A stretch of DNA of 64,000 nucleotides, taken from NCBI RefSeq assembly GCF_005144965.1, contig NZ_CP039704.1, forward strand, positions 2,154,001 through 2,218,000. Reading direction: 5' to 3'. Each line of letters opens with the position of its first letter. The first letter of the stretch is position 1. The DNA comes from Hankyongella ginsenosidimutans (GTDB lineage: Bacteria > Pseudomonadota > Alphaproteobacteria > Sphingomonadales > Sphingomonadaceae). Positions 54,398 to 64,000 of this stretch are shown one piece after another. The notes under the pieces were generated by a model, which saw only the letters and a list, made by a program, of their open reading frames with translations, was not told the DNA's origin and did not search any database. The position numbers and the translations under genes were made by a program.

Positions 54398-55170
54398 ATG
54401 AGTTATGAGACCCTGCTGATCGAGACCCATGGGGCGGTGACCCTGATCCGCCTCAACCGCCCGCAGGCACTGAATGCGCTCAACAGCCTGGTGCTGGCCG
54501 AGTTGATCGCGGCGCTCGGCGCTTACGACGCGGACGACAGCCAGCGCTGCGCCGTGCTCACCGGCAGCGAGAGGCGTTCGCCGCCGGCGCCGACATCAAG
54601 GAGATGCAGGCGCTCGGCTTCTCGGAGATGTACGCGCACAACCATTTTATCGGCTGGGAGACGGTGACCCGCACCCGCAAGCCCTGGATTGCGGCGGTTG
54701 CCGGATTTGCGCTCGGCGGCGGTTGCGAAGTGGCGATGATGGCCGACTATATCATCGCGGCGGACACGGCGAAATTCGGCCAGCCGGAGATCAAGCTCGG
54801 CGTACTGCCCGGCATGGGCGGCTCCCAGCGGCTCGCGCGCGCGGTCGGCAAGGCCAAGGCGATGGACATGTGCCTGACCGGGCGCATGATGGGCGCGGAG
54901 GAGGCAGAGCGCGCCGGGCTGGTCGCGCGCATCGTCCCGGCTGCGGATCTGATCGCGGAGGCGCTGAAGGATGCGCAGGCGATCGCCGCCATGCCGCCGC
55001 TGGCCGCGCTTGCCAACAAGGAGGCGGTCAACGCTGCGTTCGAGACCACGCTGGCACTCGGCCTCCAGTTCGAGCGGCGGCTGTTCAACGGGCTGGCGGC
55101 CACCGCCGACAAGGCGGAGGGCATGACGGCGTTTGTCGAGAAGCGCCCCGGTGTCTGGACCGGGCGGTAA
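54398..55170 (+). CDS. enoyl-CoA hydratase
   Basis: A crotonase of about 258 residues. [20 protein letters not shown] opens the fold; after a missing base near 54572, [14 protein letters not shown] forms the oxyanion hole strand, then [20 protein letters not shown] (second oxyanion Gly and first catalytic Glu region) and [20 protein letters not shown] (second catalytic Glu). The final helix is [12 protein letters not shown]. It hydrates trans-2-enoyl-CoA. It starts 10 bases after the SDR gene and ends the cluster. Confidence 0.94.
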
Positions 55171-55180
55171 CGGCACCGGC

Positions 55181-55214
55181 AAAAATAGGGGCCTGATTGG
55201 GTATCTCAGGCCCC
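55181..55214 (-). terminator. intrinsic terminator of the GH3 gene
   Basis: GGGGCCTGA (55188-55196) and TCAGGCCCC (55206-55214) form a 9-bp stem with a 9-nt loop. On the minus strand it is followed by TATTTTTG, fitting termination of the GH3 gene ending at 55231. It may also slow transcription from the enoyl-CoA hydratase side. Confidence 0.8.
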
Positions 55215-55230
55215 TTGTCAGGTGGGGAAA

Positions 55231-57848
55231 CTATTTGCAGGGCACCCGGGTCGGTGCCGTGATGTTCAGTTCGATCTTGTTCAGCGTCACCTGCATCGGA
55301 CTGGCGGAGGTCAGGACGAACGGCGCGGTGATGGCCTTCATGTTCGCGCCGGCTTGCTCGAAGCATTTCAGCATCACGCCGATCGTGGTCCACTCGCCGG
55401 GCTGCACCTTGCGCAAAGCGTCGCCGACCGGAACGCTGGCCGAACAGCCTTCCCGCAACGCATGCTGAGAGTGGCATCGCCGCCTGGAGCGGCGTCAATC
55501 CGCGCGGTGATCTGCAGCATGATGTCGCCGTTGGACTCCCGGCTGAGATCGACCGGGTTCAGCCCGGCGATTTCAAGAGTGGTCGGTTCGCCGCCTTTCC
55601 AGGTGACGATGCGGGAGTCTTCCTGCGCCTTGTAATCGGTGGCGCGCACCGTGAGCAGGTTATCGCGTGTTGCGGCGGGTGCCGTCGTGATGCGCAGCAG
55701 TTGTTCCTTGTCGGTAGAGGCGACAAGCGACCAGGGCTGGATCGGTGCGCCCTTGTCGAGATAAACGCCGGGTGTCAGGTCCGCGAGTGACACGCCGGGG
55801 TCTTCCGGTAGGGTCACGAGATCGCCCTTGTCCTGGACAGTGAGGCCGAAGCGCAGCGGGAACAGCGGGTCGTAATTCGCCTGGCCGAAGTTGAGCGGGT
55901 CTGCCCGGCGGTGCGCGGCCACGAGCGGGACAGGCGGCCCCGGAAATCATAGGCTACCGACCCGTCCGGCCTGCGGAACAGCATGTCGGCGATGCCACCG
56001 CCTTCCGACCCCGGCAGCCAGGCCGCGACATAGGCGTCGGCCAGGTTCAGTTCACGGTTCTGCCAGAGCGGCCGCCCGGAGAGGAACACCGCCACGACCG
56101 GAATGCCCTGGGCCTTCAGCGCACGCATGGTCTCCAGATGCTCGCTGTGCGGCAGCGCCAGCACTTTGGTGTCGCCCTGGAACTCGGCATACGGCTGCTC
56201 GCCAAAGACGACGATCGCGGCATCCGGTTTTGCCCTGTAGCGGGCATCGCGGGAGCGTTCCGCGCTGCCGCCACCCGCCTTGACCGCCGCCTCGATGCCT
56301 TCCCAGATCGAGGTCGCGCCGGGGAAGTGCTTGCGTTCGACGCCGGTGCCCTGCCAGGTGAGGGTCCAGCCGCCCGATTGCTGCGCCAGATCGTCGGCAC
56401 CTTCGCCGGTCACCAGAATGTGCGCCTTCGGTTTCAAGGGCAGCAACTGCCGTTGATTCTTCAGCAGCACCAGCGACTCCCGCACCGCCTGGCGGGCAAG
56501 CGCGCGGTGCTCGGGGCTGCCCAGCAGTTCGAACTTGCCGCCGAGCGCCCGCCTGGACGGCGCCGGCGCTTCGAACAGCCGCAGCCGCATCTTCACGCGC
56601 AGGATGCGCGCCACGGCATCGTTGAGCCGGCTCATGGGAATGGCACCCGATTTCACCTGCGCCAGCGTGCTCAGCCAGAGCGGCTTCCAGCTGTCCGGCG
56701 CCATGTACATGTCGAGACCGGCGTTTACGGCGCGCGGGCAGCTTTCGTTGGTGCAGCCTGCGATCTGACCATGGGCGTTCCAGTCGGAGACGGCAAAGCC
56801 CTGGAAATCCAGTCGGCCCTTCAGCACGTCGGTCATCAAACCTCTATGACCGGTGAGCTTCTCGCCGCGCCAGCTCGAGAAGGAGATCATGACCGACTGG
56901 CGCCGGCATTGATGGCGGGATAGTAACCCGCGCCGTGAACATCGCGCAGCGCTTCCTCGCTGGTGAGTGCGTCGCCCTGATCGCGCCCGCCGTCGGTGCC
57001 GCCGTCCGCGAGATAGTGCTTGGCGCTGGTCATCACATGGCGTTCGTCCAGGAACTCGCGCGTCCCGACTTTACCCTGCACGCCCTCGACGACGGCCGCA
57101 GAGAGGGCTGCGACTTCGGCCGGGTCTTCCGAGAAGCCTTCGTAGCTGCGACCCCAGCGATCGTCCTGCGGTACGGTCAGGGTCGGCGCGAAGGTCCACT
57201 CCATGCCGGTGGTGCGAACTTCGATCGCCGTCGCCGCGGAGATTTTGCGCACCAGGTCCGGATTGCGCCCGGCGCCAGCCCGATGTTGTGCGGGAAGATG
57301 GTGGCACCGACGACGTTCGCATGGCCGTGAACCGCGTCCGTACCCCAGATGATCGGTATGCCGGTGCGACCGCCGGTCCTGTCGACCGAGGCAGTCCAGA
57401 ATTCGTCTGCGAGCTTCAGCCAGGCCGCGGGCGGTGCGAACTCATCGTCGTTTGGGGCCGAGTTGCCGCCATTCAGGATCGAGCCGATGTTGAAACGCCG
57501 CGCTTCCTCGGGCGTAATCGATTCGATGTCTGCCTGGATGATCTGCCCGACCTTTTCCTCAACGGTCATGCGCTTCAGCAGGTCTGCGATGCGCTGCTCC
57601 ATCGCCGCGTCGGTAGCCAGGGGCCATTTGCCCTGCGGCCAGATCGTGGGATGAACCGGATTCTGATCTATGATGGCTGACTGTGCGGATGCTGCGCCGC
57701 AGTTGCCCTGACCCGCCAGCAGCGCTGCCAGCATGATCGTATGCAGCAACCGCCCTGCCGGACGCTGCGCAGCTGGTGTTTGCCGGACGGCGTCGCCATC
57801 GCGCAGGGCATGATCGGGGCGGGCCGCCGCTGCGGTTGGGTTCCTCAC
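55231..57848 (-). CDS. GH3-family exo-1,3/1,4-beta-D-glucan glucohydrolase
   Basis: About 870 residues, secreted to the periplasm or beyond (signal LLHTIMLAALLAGQGNCGAA). The GH3 barrel has RIADLLKRMTVEEKVGQIIQ, PIIWGTDAVHGHANVVGATI, WTFAPTLTVPQDDRWGRSYE, and FQGFAVSDWNAHGQIAG with the nucleophile Asp. The second domain has SLVLLKNQRQLLPLKPKAHI and AAIVVFGEQPYAEFQGDTKV. A C-terminal CelD-type domain ends LNKIELNITAPTRVPCK. Frameshifts lie near 57270, 56895, 55920 and 55465. It is divergent from the fructokinase and ROK genes, which suggests one beta-glucoside utilisation locus. Confidence 0.92.
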
Positions 57849-57877
57849 ATAATCCTCCCACTGTTCTTATCTTGTTT

Positions 57878-57927
57878 CAGTATGGCGTCATTTGACACGA
57901 TGTCATACTGTAATGTTAGCGCTCACT
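57878..57927. promoter_or_regulatory. candidate sugar-responsive operators between GH3 and fructokinase genes
   Basis: Two dyads lie side by side. TGACACGATGTCA (57893-57905) is a perfect palindrome around CGA, itself inside a longer dyad CAGTATG...CATACTG (57878-57910). TGTTAGCGCTCACT (57914-57927) has the AGCGCT centre of LacI-family operators. They sit between divergent genes for glucan hydrolysis and hexose phosphorylation. The nearby ROK regulator is one candidate binder for the first; a LacI-type regulator elsewhere would suit the second. Confidence 0.5.
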
Positions 57928-58048
57928 ATAAGAGGCACGCCGGAAAAGCCAATTTGAAAAATTTAATTTTTGACGCTGGGATGCGTGACGACGACAATGA
58001 TCCAGCCCATGAAGCCTGGCCACGCTCTCCGGAACAGGAACGCCTGCG

Positions 58049-58983
58049 ATGACGGTCAATGATGCTCCAAATCACCGTCCTGTGCGCATCGCCGGTGTCG
58101 AGATGGGTGGCACGAAGTGTGTGTGCCTGCTCGGGTCCGGGCCGGATGCGATCGAGGAGGTGGTGCGCATCCCGACAACGCAGCCGGCTCAAACCCTGGC
58201 TGCGATCGAGGACGTGCTGACGAACTGGCGCGAGGATGGCCCCGGCTTCGACGCGATCGGTGTTGCAGCATTCGGCCCGCTTGACCTTGATCCGCAGTCT
58301 GCGAGCTATGGCTCCATCACCACCACCAGCAAGCATGGCTGGCGCGATACGCCGGTCGCACCGCGCCTGGCTGCCAAGTTTGATGTGCCTGTCGGTTTCA
58401 CGACGGACACCATCGGCGCCGCCCTGGCGGAAGGCCGGTGGGGCGCGGCCGTCGGCTTGCGCGACTACGTCTACATCACGGTCGGGACCGGGGTTGGCGC
58501 GGGAATCGTCGTCAACGGGCGGCCGGCGCTCGGCCTCAGTCATCCGGAACTCGGCCACCTGCGCATTCCGCGCCTCACTGGCGACGATTGGCCGGGAAGC
58601 TGCCCTTACCATGGCGACTGCGTGGAGGGCCTGGCCTCCGGATCGGCCATCGAGGCCCGGCTTGGGTATCAAGGCGCCGAAGTCGATGCGGATCATCCGG
58701 TCTGGGATGGCGTTGCGCATGCGCTGGCCATGATGCTGCATGCCGTAGTGCTGACTGTGATGCCGCAACGGATCATCATGGGCGGCAGTGTCATGCTGGG
58801 GCAGCGGCATCTCTACGCCCGGGTTACGAAAAACTGCGGATCAGTCTGGCTGGCTACGTCGCGGCGCCGGCAATTGCCGACGGACTGGATCGCTGCATCA
58901 CGCCGCCGGGCCTTGGCGATATGGCCGGGCCGCTCGGCGCCTTCGCTGTCGCGCTCGAGACGATATGCGCGGGAAGGTCCTGA
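58049..58983 (+). CDS. ROK-family fructokinase
   Basis: A sugar kinase of about 312 residues. VRIAGVEMGGTKCVCLLGSG binds ATP phosphate; VAAFGPLDLDPQSASYGSIT, FTTDTIGAALAEGRWGAAVG and VYITVGTGVGAGIVVNG carry the sugar- and ATP-binding residues. The zinc site is in LSHPELGHLRIPRLTGDDWP and SCPYHGDCVEGLASG (His and Cys ligands), a pattern typical of ROK fructokinases of the Mak/GmuE type. One frameshift lies near 58825. It is cytosolic. Confidence 0.9.
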
Positions 58984-59130
58984 ACGATGGCGCTTTCTAA
59001 CATTGTTTTTGATTGGCGTCTGATCCCGTTCGTCGGCTATCGATTGTATCGACGATCCAGATCACGCCATCAGGTGCGGTCGCGTGGCGCTGCATGGGGC
59101 GGGGGATAAAAACATAGAAATGATGCAGCA

Positions 59131-60356
59131 ATGCTAGAGGATGGCCTCGACGAGCAGCCCGGCGGGAAGGGCAGTGGTATCGATCCCTCGCTTTCCGGGA
59201 CGAACCTCGAGCGTGCCGGTGACCACAACCTTCGGGTGACGTTGCATGCCGTTCGCGCAAATGCCGGCATCACGCGCCCGGAGCTGGTCGATATCACCGG
59301 CCTTACTGCGCCGGCGATCGCCAACATTACCCGCCGGCTGCTGGTTGACGGCCTGATTGTCGAGGCTGGTCGCAAGCGCGGTGCGCGCGGTCAGCCGGCA
59401 ACACGGCTGGCCATCAACCCGGAGTGCTATTTCTCGATCGGCGTCAACATCGATCGCGACCATTGCACGGTGGTCCTGCTCGATTTCGAGGGCAACCTGC
59501 GCGGCCGCTTGAGCGTGGAGATCGCCTATGCGCTGCCGGATGACGTCGCGGCGATCTATCGAAAGGCTTTGCAGCAGTTTTCCCGGCTGTCGTTCTTCGA
59601 TCCGGCGCGCATCATCGGCGTCGGCGTCTGCCGCCCGGACAACATCGATCGCCTGGCGGTGTCCAACCCGCCGCCCGGCTACGAGCAATGGGCGGATGTC
59701 TCGTTCGACGAGATGTTCTGTACCCATGCGCACTGGCCGGTGTTTGTCGAAAACGACGCCTCGGCTGCCGCCATGGGCGAAATGCATTTCGGGCTGGGGC
59801 GCCGCTATCTGAGTTTCCTGTACATCCTCGTGACGGCGGGGCTGGGCAGCGGGGTAATCGTCGACGGCGATTACTATCATGGCGCCACCGGGCGCAGCGG
59901 CGAACTGGGCTGGCTGCCGGTTGCTGCAGAGCATGGCGGCACCTGCCAGCTGCAGGACATTGTCTCGGTCTATGCGCTGTACCGTTTTCTCGCCCGGCAG
60001 GGCATAGCGGCTGAAACGCCGGATGATATCGCCAGGCTGAACCCTGCGATCCTCGATGGCTGGGTCGCGCAGGCGGTGGAGGCTCTGGTCGGCCCTCTGG
60101 TGTCGGTCAATTGCCTGCTCAATCCGGAGGTGGTTCTGATCGGCGGACGCCTGCCGGCGGCGCTGATCGATGAAATCGCACGCCGGCTCAACGTCGCCCT
60201 GCAGGCGCGTGCTGGCACCCTGCCGGCCATTGCGCCTGTCGAGCGCGCGATCATGTCGGAGGATGCCCCGCAATGGGCGCTGGTATCCTGCCGTTCGCCC
60301 ACCGCCTGCTGCCGATGCGCTCCGTGTTGCGCAAAACCGCGCAGGGGCGCGCTTAG
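59131..60356 (+). CDS. ROK-family transcriptional regulator
   Basis: About 408 residues. An N-terminal winged helix (LRVTLHAVRANAGITRPELV, TGLTAPAIANITRRLLVDGL) is fused to a ROK sugar-sensing domain (CYFSIGVNIDRDHCTVVLLD, FVENDASAAAMGEMHFGLGR, LVTAGLGSGVIVDGDYYHGA, SGELGWLPV). The zinc motif is degenerate, with a single Cys in HGGTCQLQDIVSVYA. A missing base near 60270 hides the native tail AAMGAGILPFAHRLLPMRSV. The stop overlaps the stop of the convergent flavoprotein gene. It probably controls the GH3/fructokinase locus. Confidence 0.88.
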
Positions 60357-61559
60357 ACTCTGAGCGGCGTGCTGGCGTCGGCGATCCGGCCGGCGTCGAA
60401 CGGGTGGCCGATCAGCGCGCGACCCTGCACGAAGTCGCGCGGCACGTTGATACTGGTGACCGCGCAGACCAGGCCCTTGCGCCCATACACCGCCGAGAAT
60501 GCCCGGCCGGCAGGGTCGCCACGCAGGACGAAGGCGTCGTAGCCGGGGACAAGCCCCACGGTCTGCAGCTTGAGGTCATACTGGTGTGACCAGAACCAGG
60601 GAATGCTGTCATAGTGCGCCGGGCTCCCGGTGAGCAGCCTGGCGACCGTCTGCGCCTGATCGTGTGCATTCTGGACGCTCTCGAGGCGGATCGCCGCGCC
60701 GTCGGCAAAGCGGTTGGCATGCAGGGCACAATCGCCGATCGCAAAGACATCCGGCAGGCTGGTCCGGCAGCCATCGTCCACCGCCACGCCGTCGCCACCA
60801 TGCGCACCGGCGGCCAGCAGTGGTGCGACCGACGGCACGATGCCGATACCGACCAGAACCAGATCGGCAGGCAGCCGCGCACCGCCGTGCAGATGGACCG
60901 CGCCGGCGCGTCTCCCGACCTCTTCGATCCCCGTCACTTGGGCGTCGAGGCGGAAGGTCACGCCATGCGCTTCATGCGCGCGCTGCAGAAAGGCGCTGAG
61001 CGGGGGCGGCAATCCGCGCGAGCAGCCGGTCCTGCACTTCGACTACCGTGACCACCATGCCGCGTGACGTGAACACCGCCGCCGCCTCAAGCCCGATGTA
61101 GCCGCCGCCGATGATGACAGCCCGGCGCGCCGCTGAGATCTGTGCGTGCAGCCTGTCGGCATCGGCACGGGTGCGCAGCACATGCACGCCCGGCAGCTCG
61201 GCGCCAGGGCAGGCGAGGGGACGCGGCGTGCCGCCTGCCGCCCACACCAGGGTGCCGTAGCGCAAGGACCGGCCATCGGCCGCGCGCACCGCGCGCACTA
61301 CCGGATCGACCGCTATAATCCGGCAGTTGCGATGCAGGGCGATTTGCCGCTCCGGCCAGAACGCTTCCGGGCGGAACAGCAGCCGCTCGAACGGTTTTTC
61401 GCCGGCCAGATACTCTTTGGACAGCGGCGGCCGCTCATAGGGCAGGTCCGGCTCCTCGGTCACCAGACCGATGCTGCCGGCGAATTTCAGCTGGCGCAGC
61501 TGGATCGCGGCTTGCGCCCCGGCATGACCCGCGCCGACGATGAGGACATCATGATGCAT
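60353..61559 (-). CDS. FAD-dependent ferredoxin (rubredoxin/rhodocoxin-type) reductase
   Basis: About 402 residues. DVLIVGAGHAGAQAAIQLRQ binds FAD; EEPDLPYERPPLSKEYLAGE is the family's signature; RRAVIIGGGYIGLEAAAVFT binds NAD(P)H; LPDVFAIGDCALHANRF is the second FAD motif, followed by SVQNAHDQAQTVARLLTG. The C-terminal domain is IPWFWSHQYDLKLQTVGLVP. One frameshift lies near 61005. It transfers electrons to a ferredoxin, typically for a P450 or ring-hydroxylating oxygenase, neither of which is in the window. Confidence 0.92.
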
Positions 61560-61892
61560 GTCTGAGCGAGAGCATAGGAAGCCGTGTGCACGCAAGATGG
61601 TGCGCATAGAGGGAATGGGCAAATATCTCGTGTCGCACAATGGAAGTTCGCCACACGATGATATCTATCGGGCGTGATAACCTCGATTCTAGACAATGAC
61701 AACGCTGGCGTGCGGTGAATCGGGCGCACGAGGCAATAAGTCGACGCAGAGTTTTTCTGTAGATAATTCAAAGGTATATCTTGAATTATTGCTTTGGGTG
61801 AAGTAAGCGGTCAGTCGATTTCCGGAGACAGGCATGAGGCTCAACTGCTCGGACCAGCTCTGGTTTTCATGAAACGACAGGGGCACGTCAGC
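61560..61892. other. 333-bp intergenic region upstream of the autotransporter
   Basis: AT-rich relative to flanks, especially 61745-61810. It contains ATAATTCAA (61763-61771) and TTGAATTAT (61781-61789), a perfect 9-bp inverted repeat around AGGTATATC, which may be an operator or a leader hairpin. No coding sequence is convincing here. Confidence 0.45.
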
Positions 61893-64000
61893 ATGAACAA
61901 GTGGTATTCGCGGCAGCGTTTGCTGGCGCAGATGTTGGCTGCCAGCGCAGCCGTGGTTGGGCCGGCTTGCGCGCAATCCGGCCCGCCCGCTGACCTGGGT
62001 GTTGCGCGCGTGCCCAGCAGCGGCCAGACCCTGTGTATTGGTACCTGCACCACCCCGGGCGATTTCACTGTTCGAAACCCCGGGGTGGAACCTATGGTTC
62101 TGTCTTTGTCGATGTTAACCTTCCTGTCTTCCCTATTTTATCGCGCAGAAACCCTCAATCCCTCGCCGACCGGGATACGATCGTCCTCGACGGCGCGGGG
62201 TCAGTGACGTCGCCCTTGGTGGCGTTTGAAGTGCGCAAGACCGGGCCGGGCGAGCAGCGCATCGATACCGACCTCGACACCTACCGGCTGGATATCCGAC
62301 AGGGGCTGTGCGATTGACCCTCGACCGCTCGATTATCGTAGACGACTATCGCATCACCGGCGACTTGGTCTTGGACAGCCCCGGCATTGCTTATGATGAG
62401 GCCGCAAGCCGACTGCAGATTGCCGGTAGCGGCACCGGGCGTATTGTGAAGGAAGGCCTTGGGGCGCTCCGCCTGACGTTGATCGAGGGCGAGGATGCAG
62501 TGCCGTTCACAGGCCAACTCGTGGTGCGCGAAGGCTTGGTACATTTATTTAATATCTCGACACAATTTATTAATTTCAGTCAGGGCGGTACGCCCCTCGA
62601 TGTGGAGGTCGCTGCTGGGGCAGGCGCGATCTTGAATGGACCGGTCCGCAACCTGACCGGCAGCGGAACTGTGCAGGTGGATAACCTCACCTTCATGAGC
62701 AATGGCGGGCAAACGCGGGTGACAACCCGGCTCATCGGTGGTGCCGCCCCGATGGAACGCCCCTGGGCCAGACCGTCTCGATCGCGGCGGGAGCCGATGT
62801 CGTTTTGATCAGATGAACAGTTATGCAGGGCCCACGATCATCGCGGGGCAATTGACCGCTGGTGCAGTCGGTGCCTTGCCGGCCCAGAGTATTGCCGAGA
62901 TCCGCGACGGCGGCCAGTTGATCGTGGCGGCGAACCAATCCTTGCGACTGCTCACCGGCGGGACTTCGGCGCGGCTGCGGGTAGAGGCGGGGTCCGAATT
63001 GCGCGTTGCAGGGTTCGGTAATGGTTTCGACTTTATCGGGACTATTGCCGGCGGCGGGCAGCTGCGTCTGGTTAATGACAGCACGGTGCCGGTGCCATAC
63101 TTTCCACGCTTTGCCGTCGCTGACGTCGTGGCGGATGGGCAAACCCGGCTGCAATTGATCGAGGCCGGCCGCTACGAGACGCAGTTTCGGCTGTCGCCCG
63201 GCACGCAGTTGACCGCTGCGTCAGGCAGCAGCGTGCGCGCGCTCAGGGGTCAGGGCGCGTGGACTTGGGCACGAACCTGCTGAGCGTGGATCAATTTGAT
63301 ATGGAGGCTGGCGGCATATTGGCCGTCACCCTAACCCCGACGAACAACGGCGCGCTCTACATTACGCAAGGCGGTACGATCAACGGCACCCTTGAGGTTA
63401 CGTTGACTCCGGATACGCTGTACCGTGTCGACACCGAATGGGACCTGCTGCTGTCGGACGTTGCACTGGCGGGGACACCGCAGCTGCAGGTTCCCGACTT
63501 AGGCGCAGTTTTGGGCTTGAGGGCGGCTTTCGCGCTGACCGTAAGGCTTACACGGTGGCGCTCCGCGCGCTGAGTTTTGTCAAACCCTCGAGCAAACCCG
63601 GATCGAGCAGTCGATCGCCCGAAGTCTGGACGAGATTCAGCGACAAGCCGTTCGACCCGCCTGGTTCGACGCCCTGCAAGCGGCGCGGCAGAACCCGCAA
63701 CTGGTGGCCGCGAGCTTGTCCGAAGCCGATCCTGCCCCGTTTGGCGATTTCCAGGTCCATGCACTGGATGCAGCGCAGCTGTTCACCAACGCGGTTGCAC
63801 AGCGCCCGGTCTCGTCGACGGATACGGCAGAGGGAAAGCGTGCGGCCAGGTCTGGGCGCGGGGTATCGGCCTGTGGGGAAGCAGCGGCAATGCGCGTCAG
63901 ACCGACGTATCGGGCGTGGCCGGCGGCTTCAGCTTGACGCTCGGTCATTTGGGCGAAGCGGGTATTGCTGCTGGCTATATGGATGCCAGTTTGCGTGCGC
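61893..64000 (+). CDS. autotransporter (type V) adhesin-like protein, 3' end missing
   Basis: It starts MNKWYSRQRLLAQMLAASAA, a signal peptide ending near PACAQ. The passenger is a low-complexity beta-helix region rich in Gly, Thr, Val and Asn, for example ASRLQIAGSGTGRIVKEGLG, GALRLTLIEG, VDNLTFMSNGGQTRVTTRLI and LRLLTGGTSARLRVEAGSEL. Near the edge the barrel begins (VWARGIGLWGSSGNARQTDV and VSGVAGGFSLTLGHLGEAGI). At least seven frameshifts occur (for example near 62090, 62310, 62745, 63255, 63530, 63850). ATG 61893 is chosen; one eight codons upstream is possible. It is a cell-surface protein of unknown ligand. Confidence 0.8.

Overview
The window is 64 kb of GC-rich chromosomal DNA from an alphaproteobacterium, most likely a member of the Sphingomonadales or a close relative. 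The pointers are the block DUF1674 (SDHAF4-like) / htpX / rsmB / rpe / heparinase-like / purH, Caulobacter-type Fur boxes, a PEP-CTERM protein, piuC beside a siderophore receptor, and ROK and GH3 sugar genes. It is a patchwork of housekeeping and peripheral catabolic operons. No phage, large integrative element, CRISPR array or insertion sequence was recognised.

Layout. 1-2.3 kb: DUF938 (partial), DUF427, a 194-bp MITE-like repeat, an SLC13-type anion transporter and tRNA-Cys. 2.3-4.6 kb: a small accessory segment behind the tRNA with a PIN/Phd toxin-antitoxin pair and an uncharacterised 450-residue protein. 4.6-11.3 kb: purH, heparinase-like protein, rpe, rsmB and htpX on the minus strand, several with overlapping stop/start codons, and a DUF1674 gene divergent from them. 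11.3-21.8 kb: PEP-CTERM metalloprotease, cupin, MFS transporter, an active/inactive M16 peptidase pair, BrnTA, the ComM/YifB ATPase, a DMT transporter and threonine aldolase. 21.8-25 kb: Fur-type promoter, siderophore receptor and piuC. 25-30.8 kb: a five-gene operon ubiG-M20 hydrolase-astA-astD-astB. 30.9-37.2 kb: lysC, nitronate monooxygenase, polA, a DUF433/DUF5615 pair and a small beta-rich protein. 37.3-44.1 kb: a ZnuD-like TonB receptor, penicillin acylase, NAD(P)HX repair enzyme, bfd and bfr. 44.1-46.4 kb: a compound repeat region and a DEAD-box helicase with an 11-unit tandem repeat tail. 46.8-49.5 kb: an EmrAB-type pump. 49.7-55.2 kb: SDR, ohr and a methylmalonyl-CoA epimerase/mutase/SDR/enoyl-CoA hydratase cluster. 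55.2-60.4 kb: GH3 glucohydrolase, ROK fructokinase and ROK regulator. 60.4-64 kb: a ferredoxin-reductase-like flavoprotein and an autotransporter that runs off the end.

Two global features dominate. First, about seventy single-base frameshifts interrupt otherwise well-conserved genes, including essential ones such as polA and purH. Where the original can be inferred, one base is missing, usually from a short run. I read this as sequencing or assembly error, not mass gene decay, and annotate each gene across its full span. Second, at least three kinds of inverted-repeat element sit at gene ends, and their outermost bases (TAG or TAA) serve as the stop codon of the upstream gene in several cases. 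That pattern is the most unusual thing I see here.
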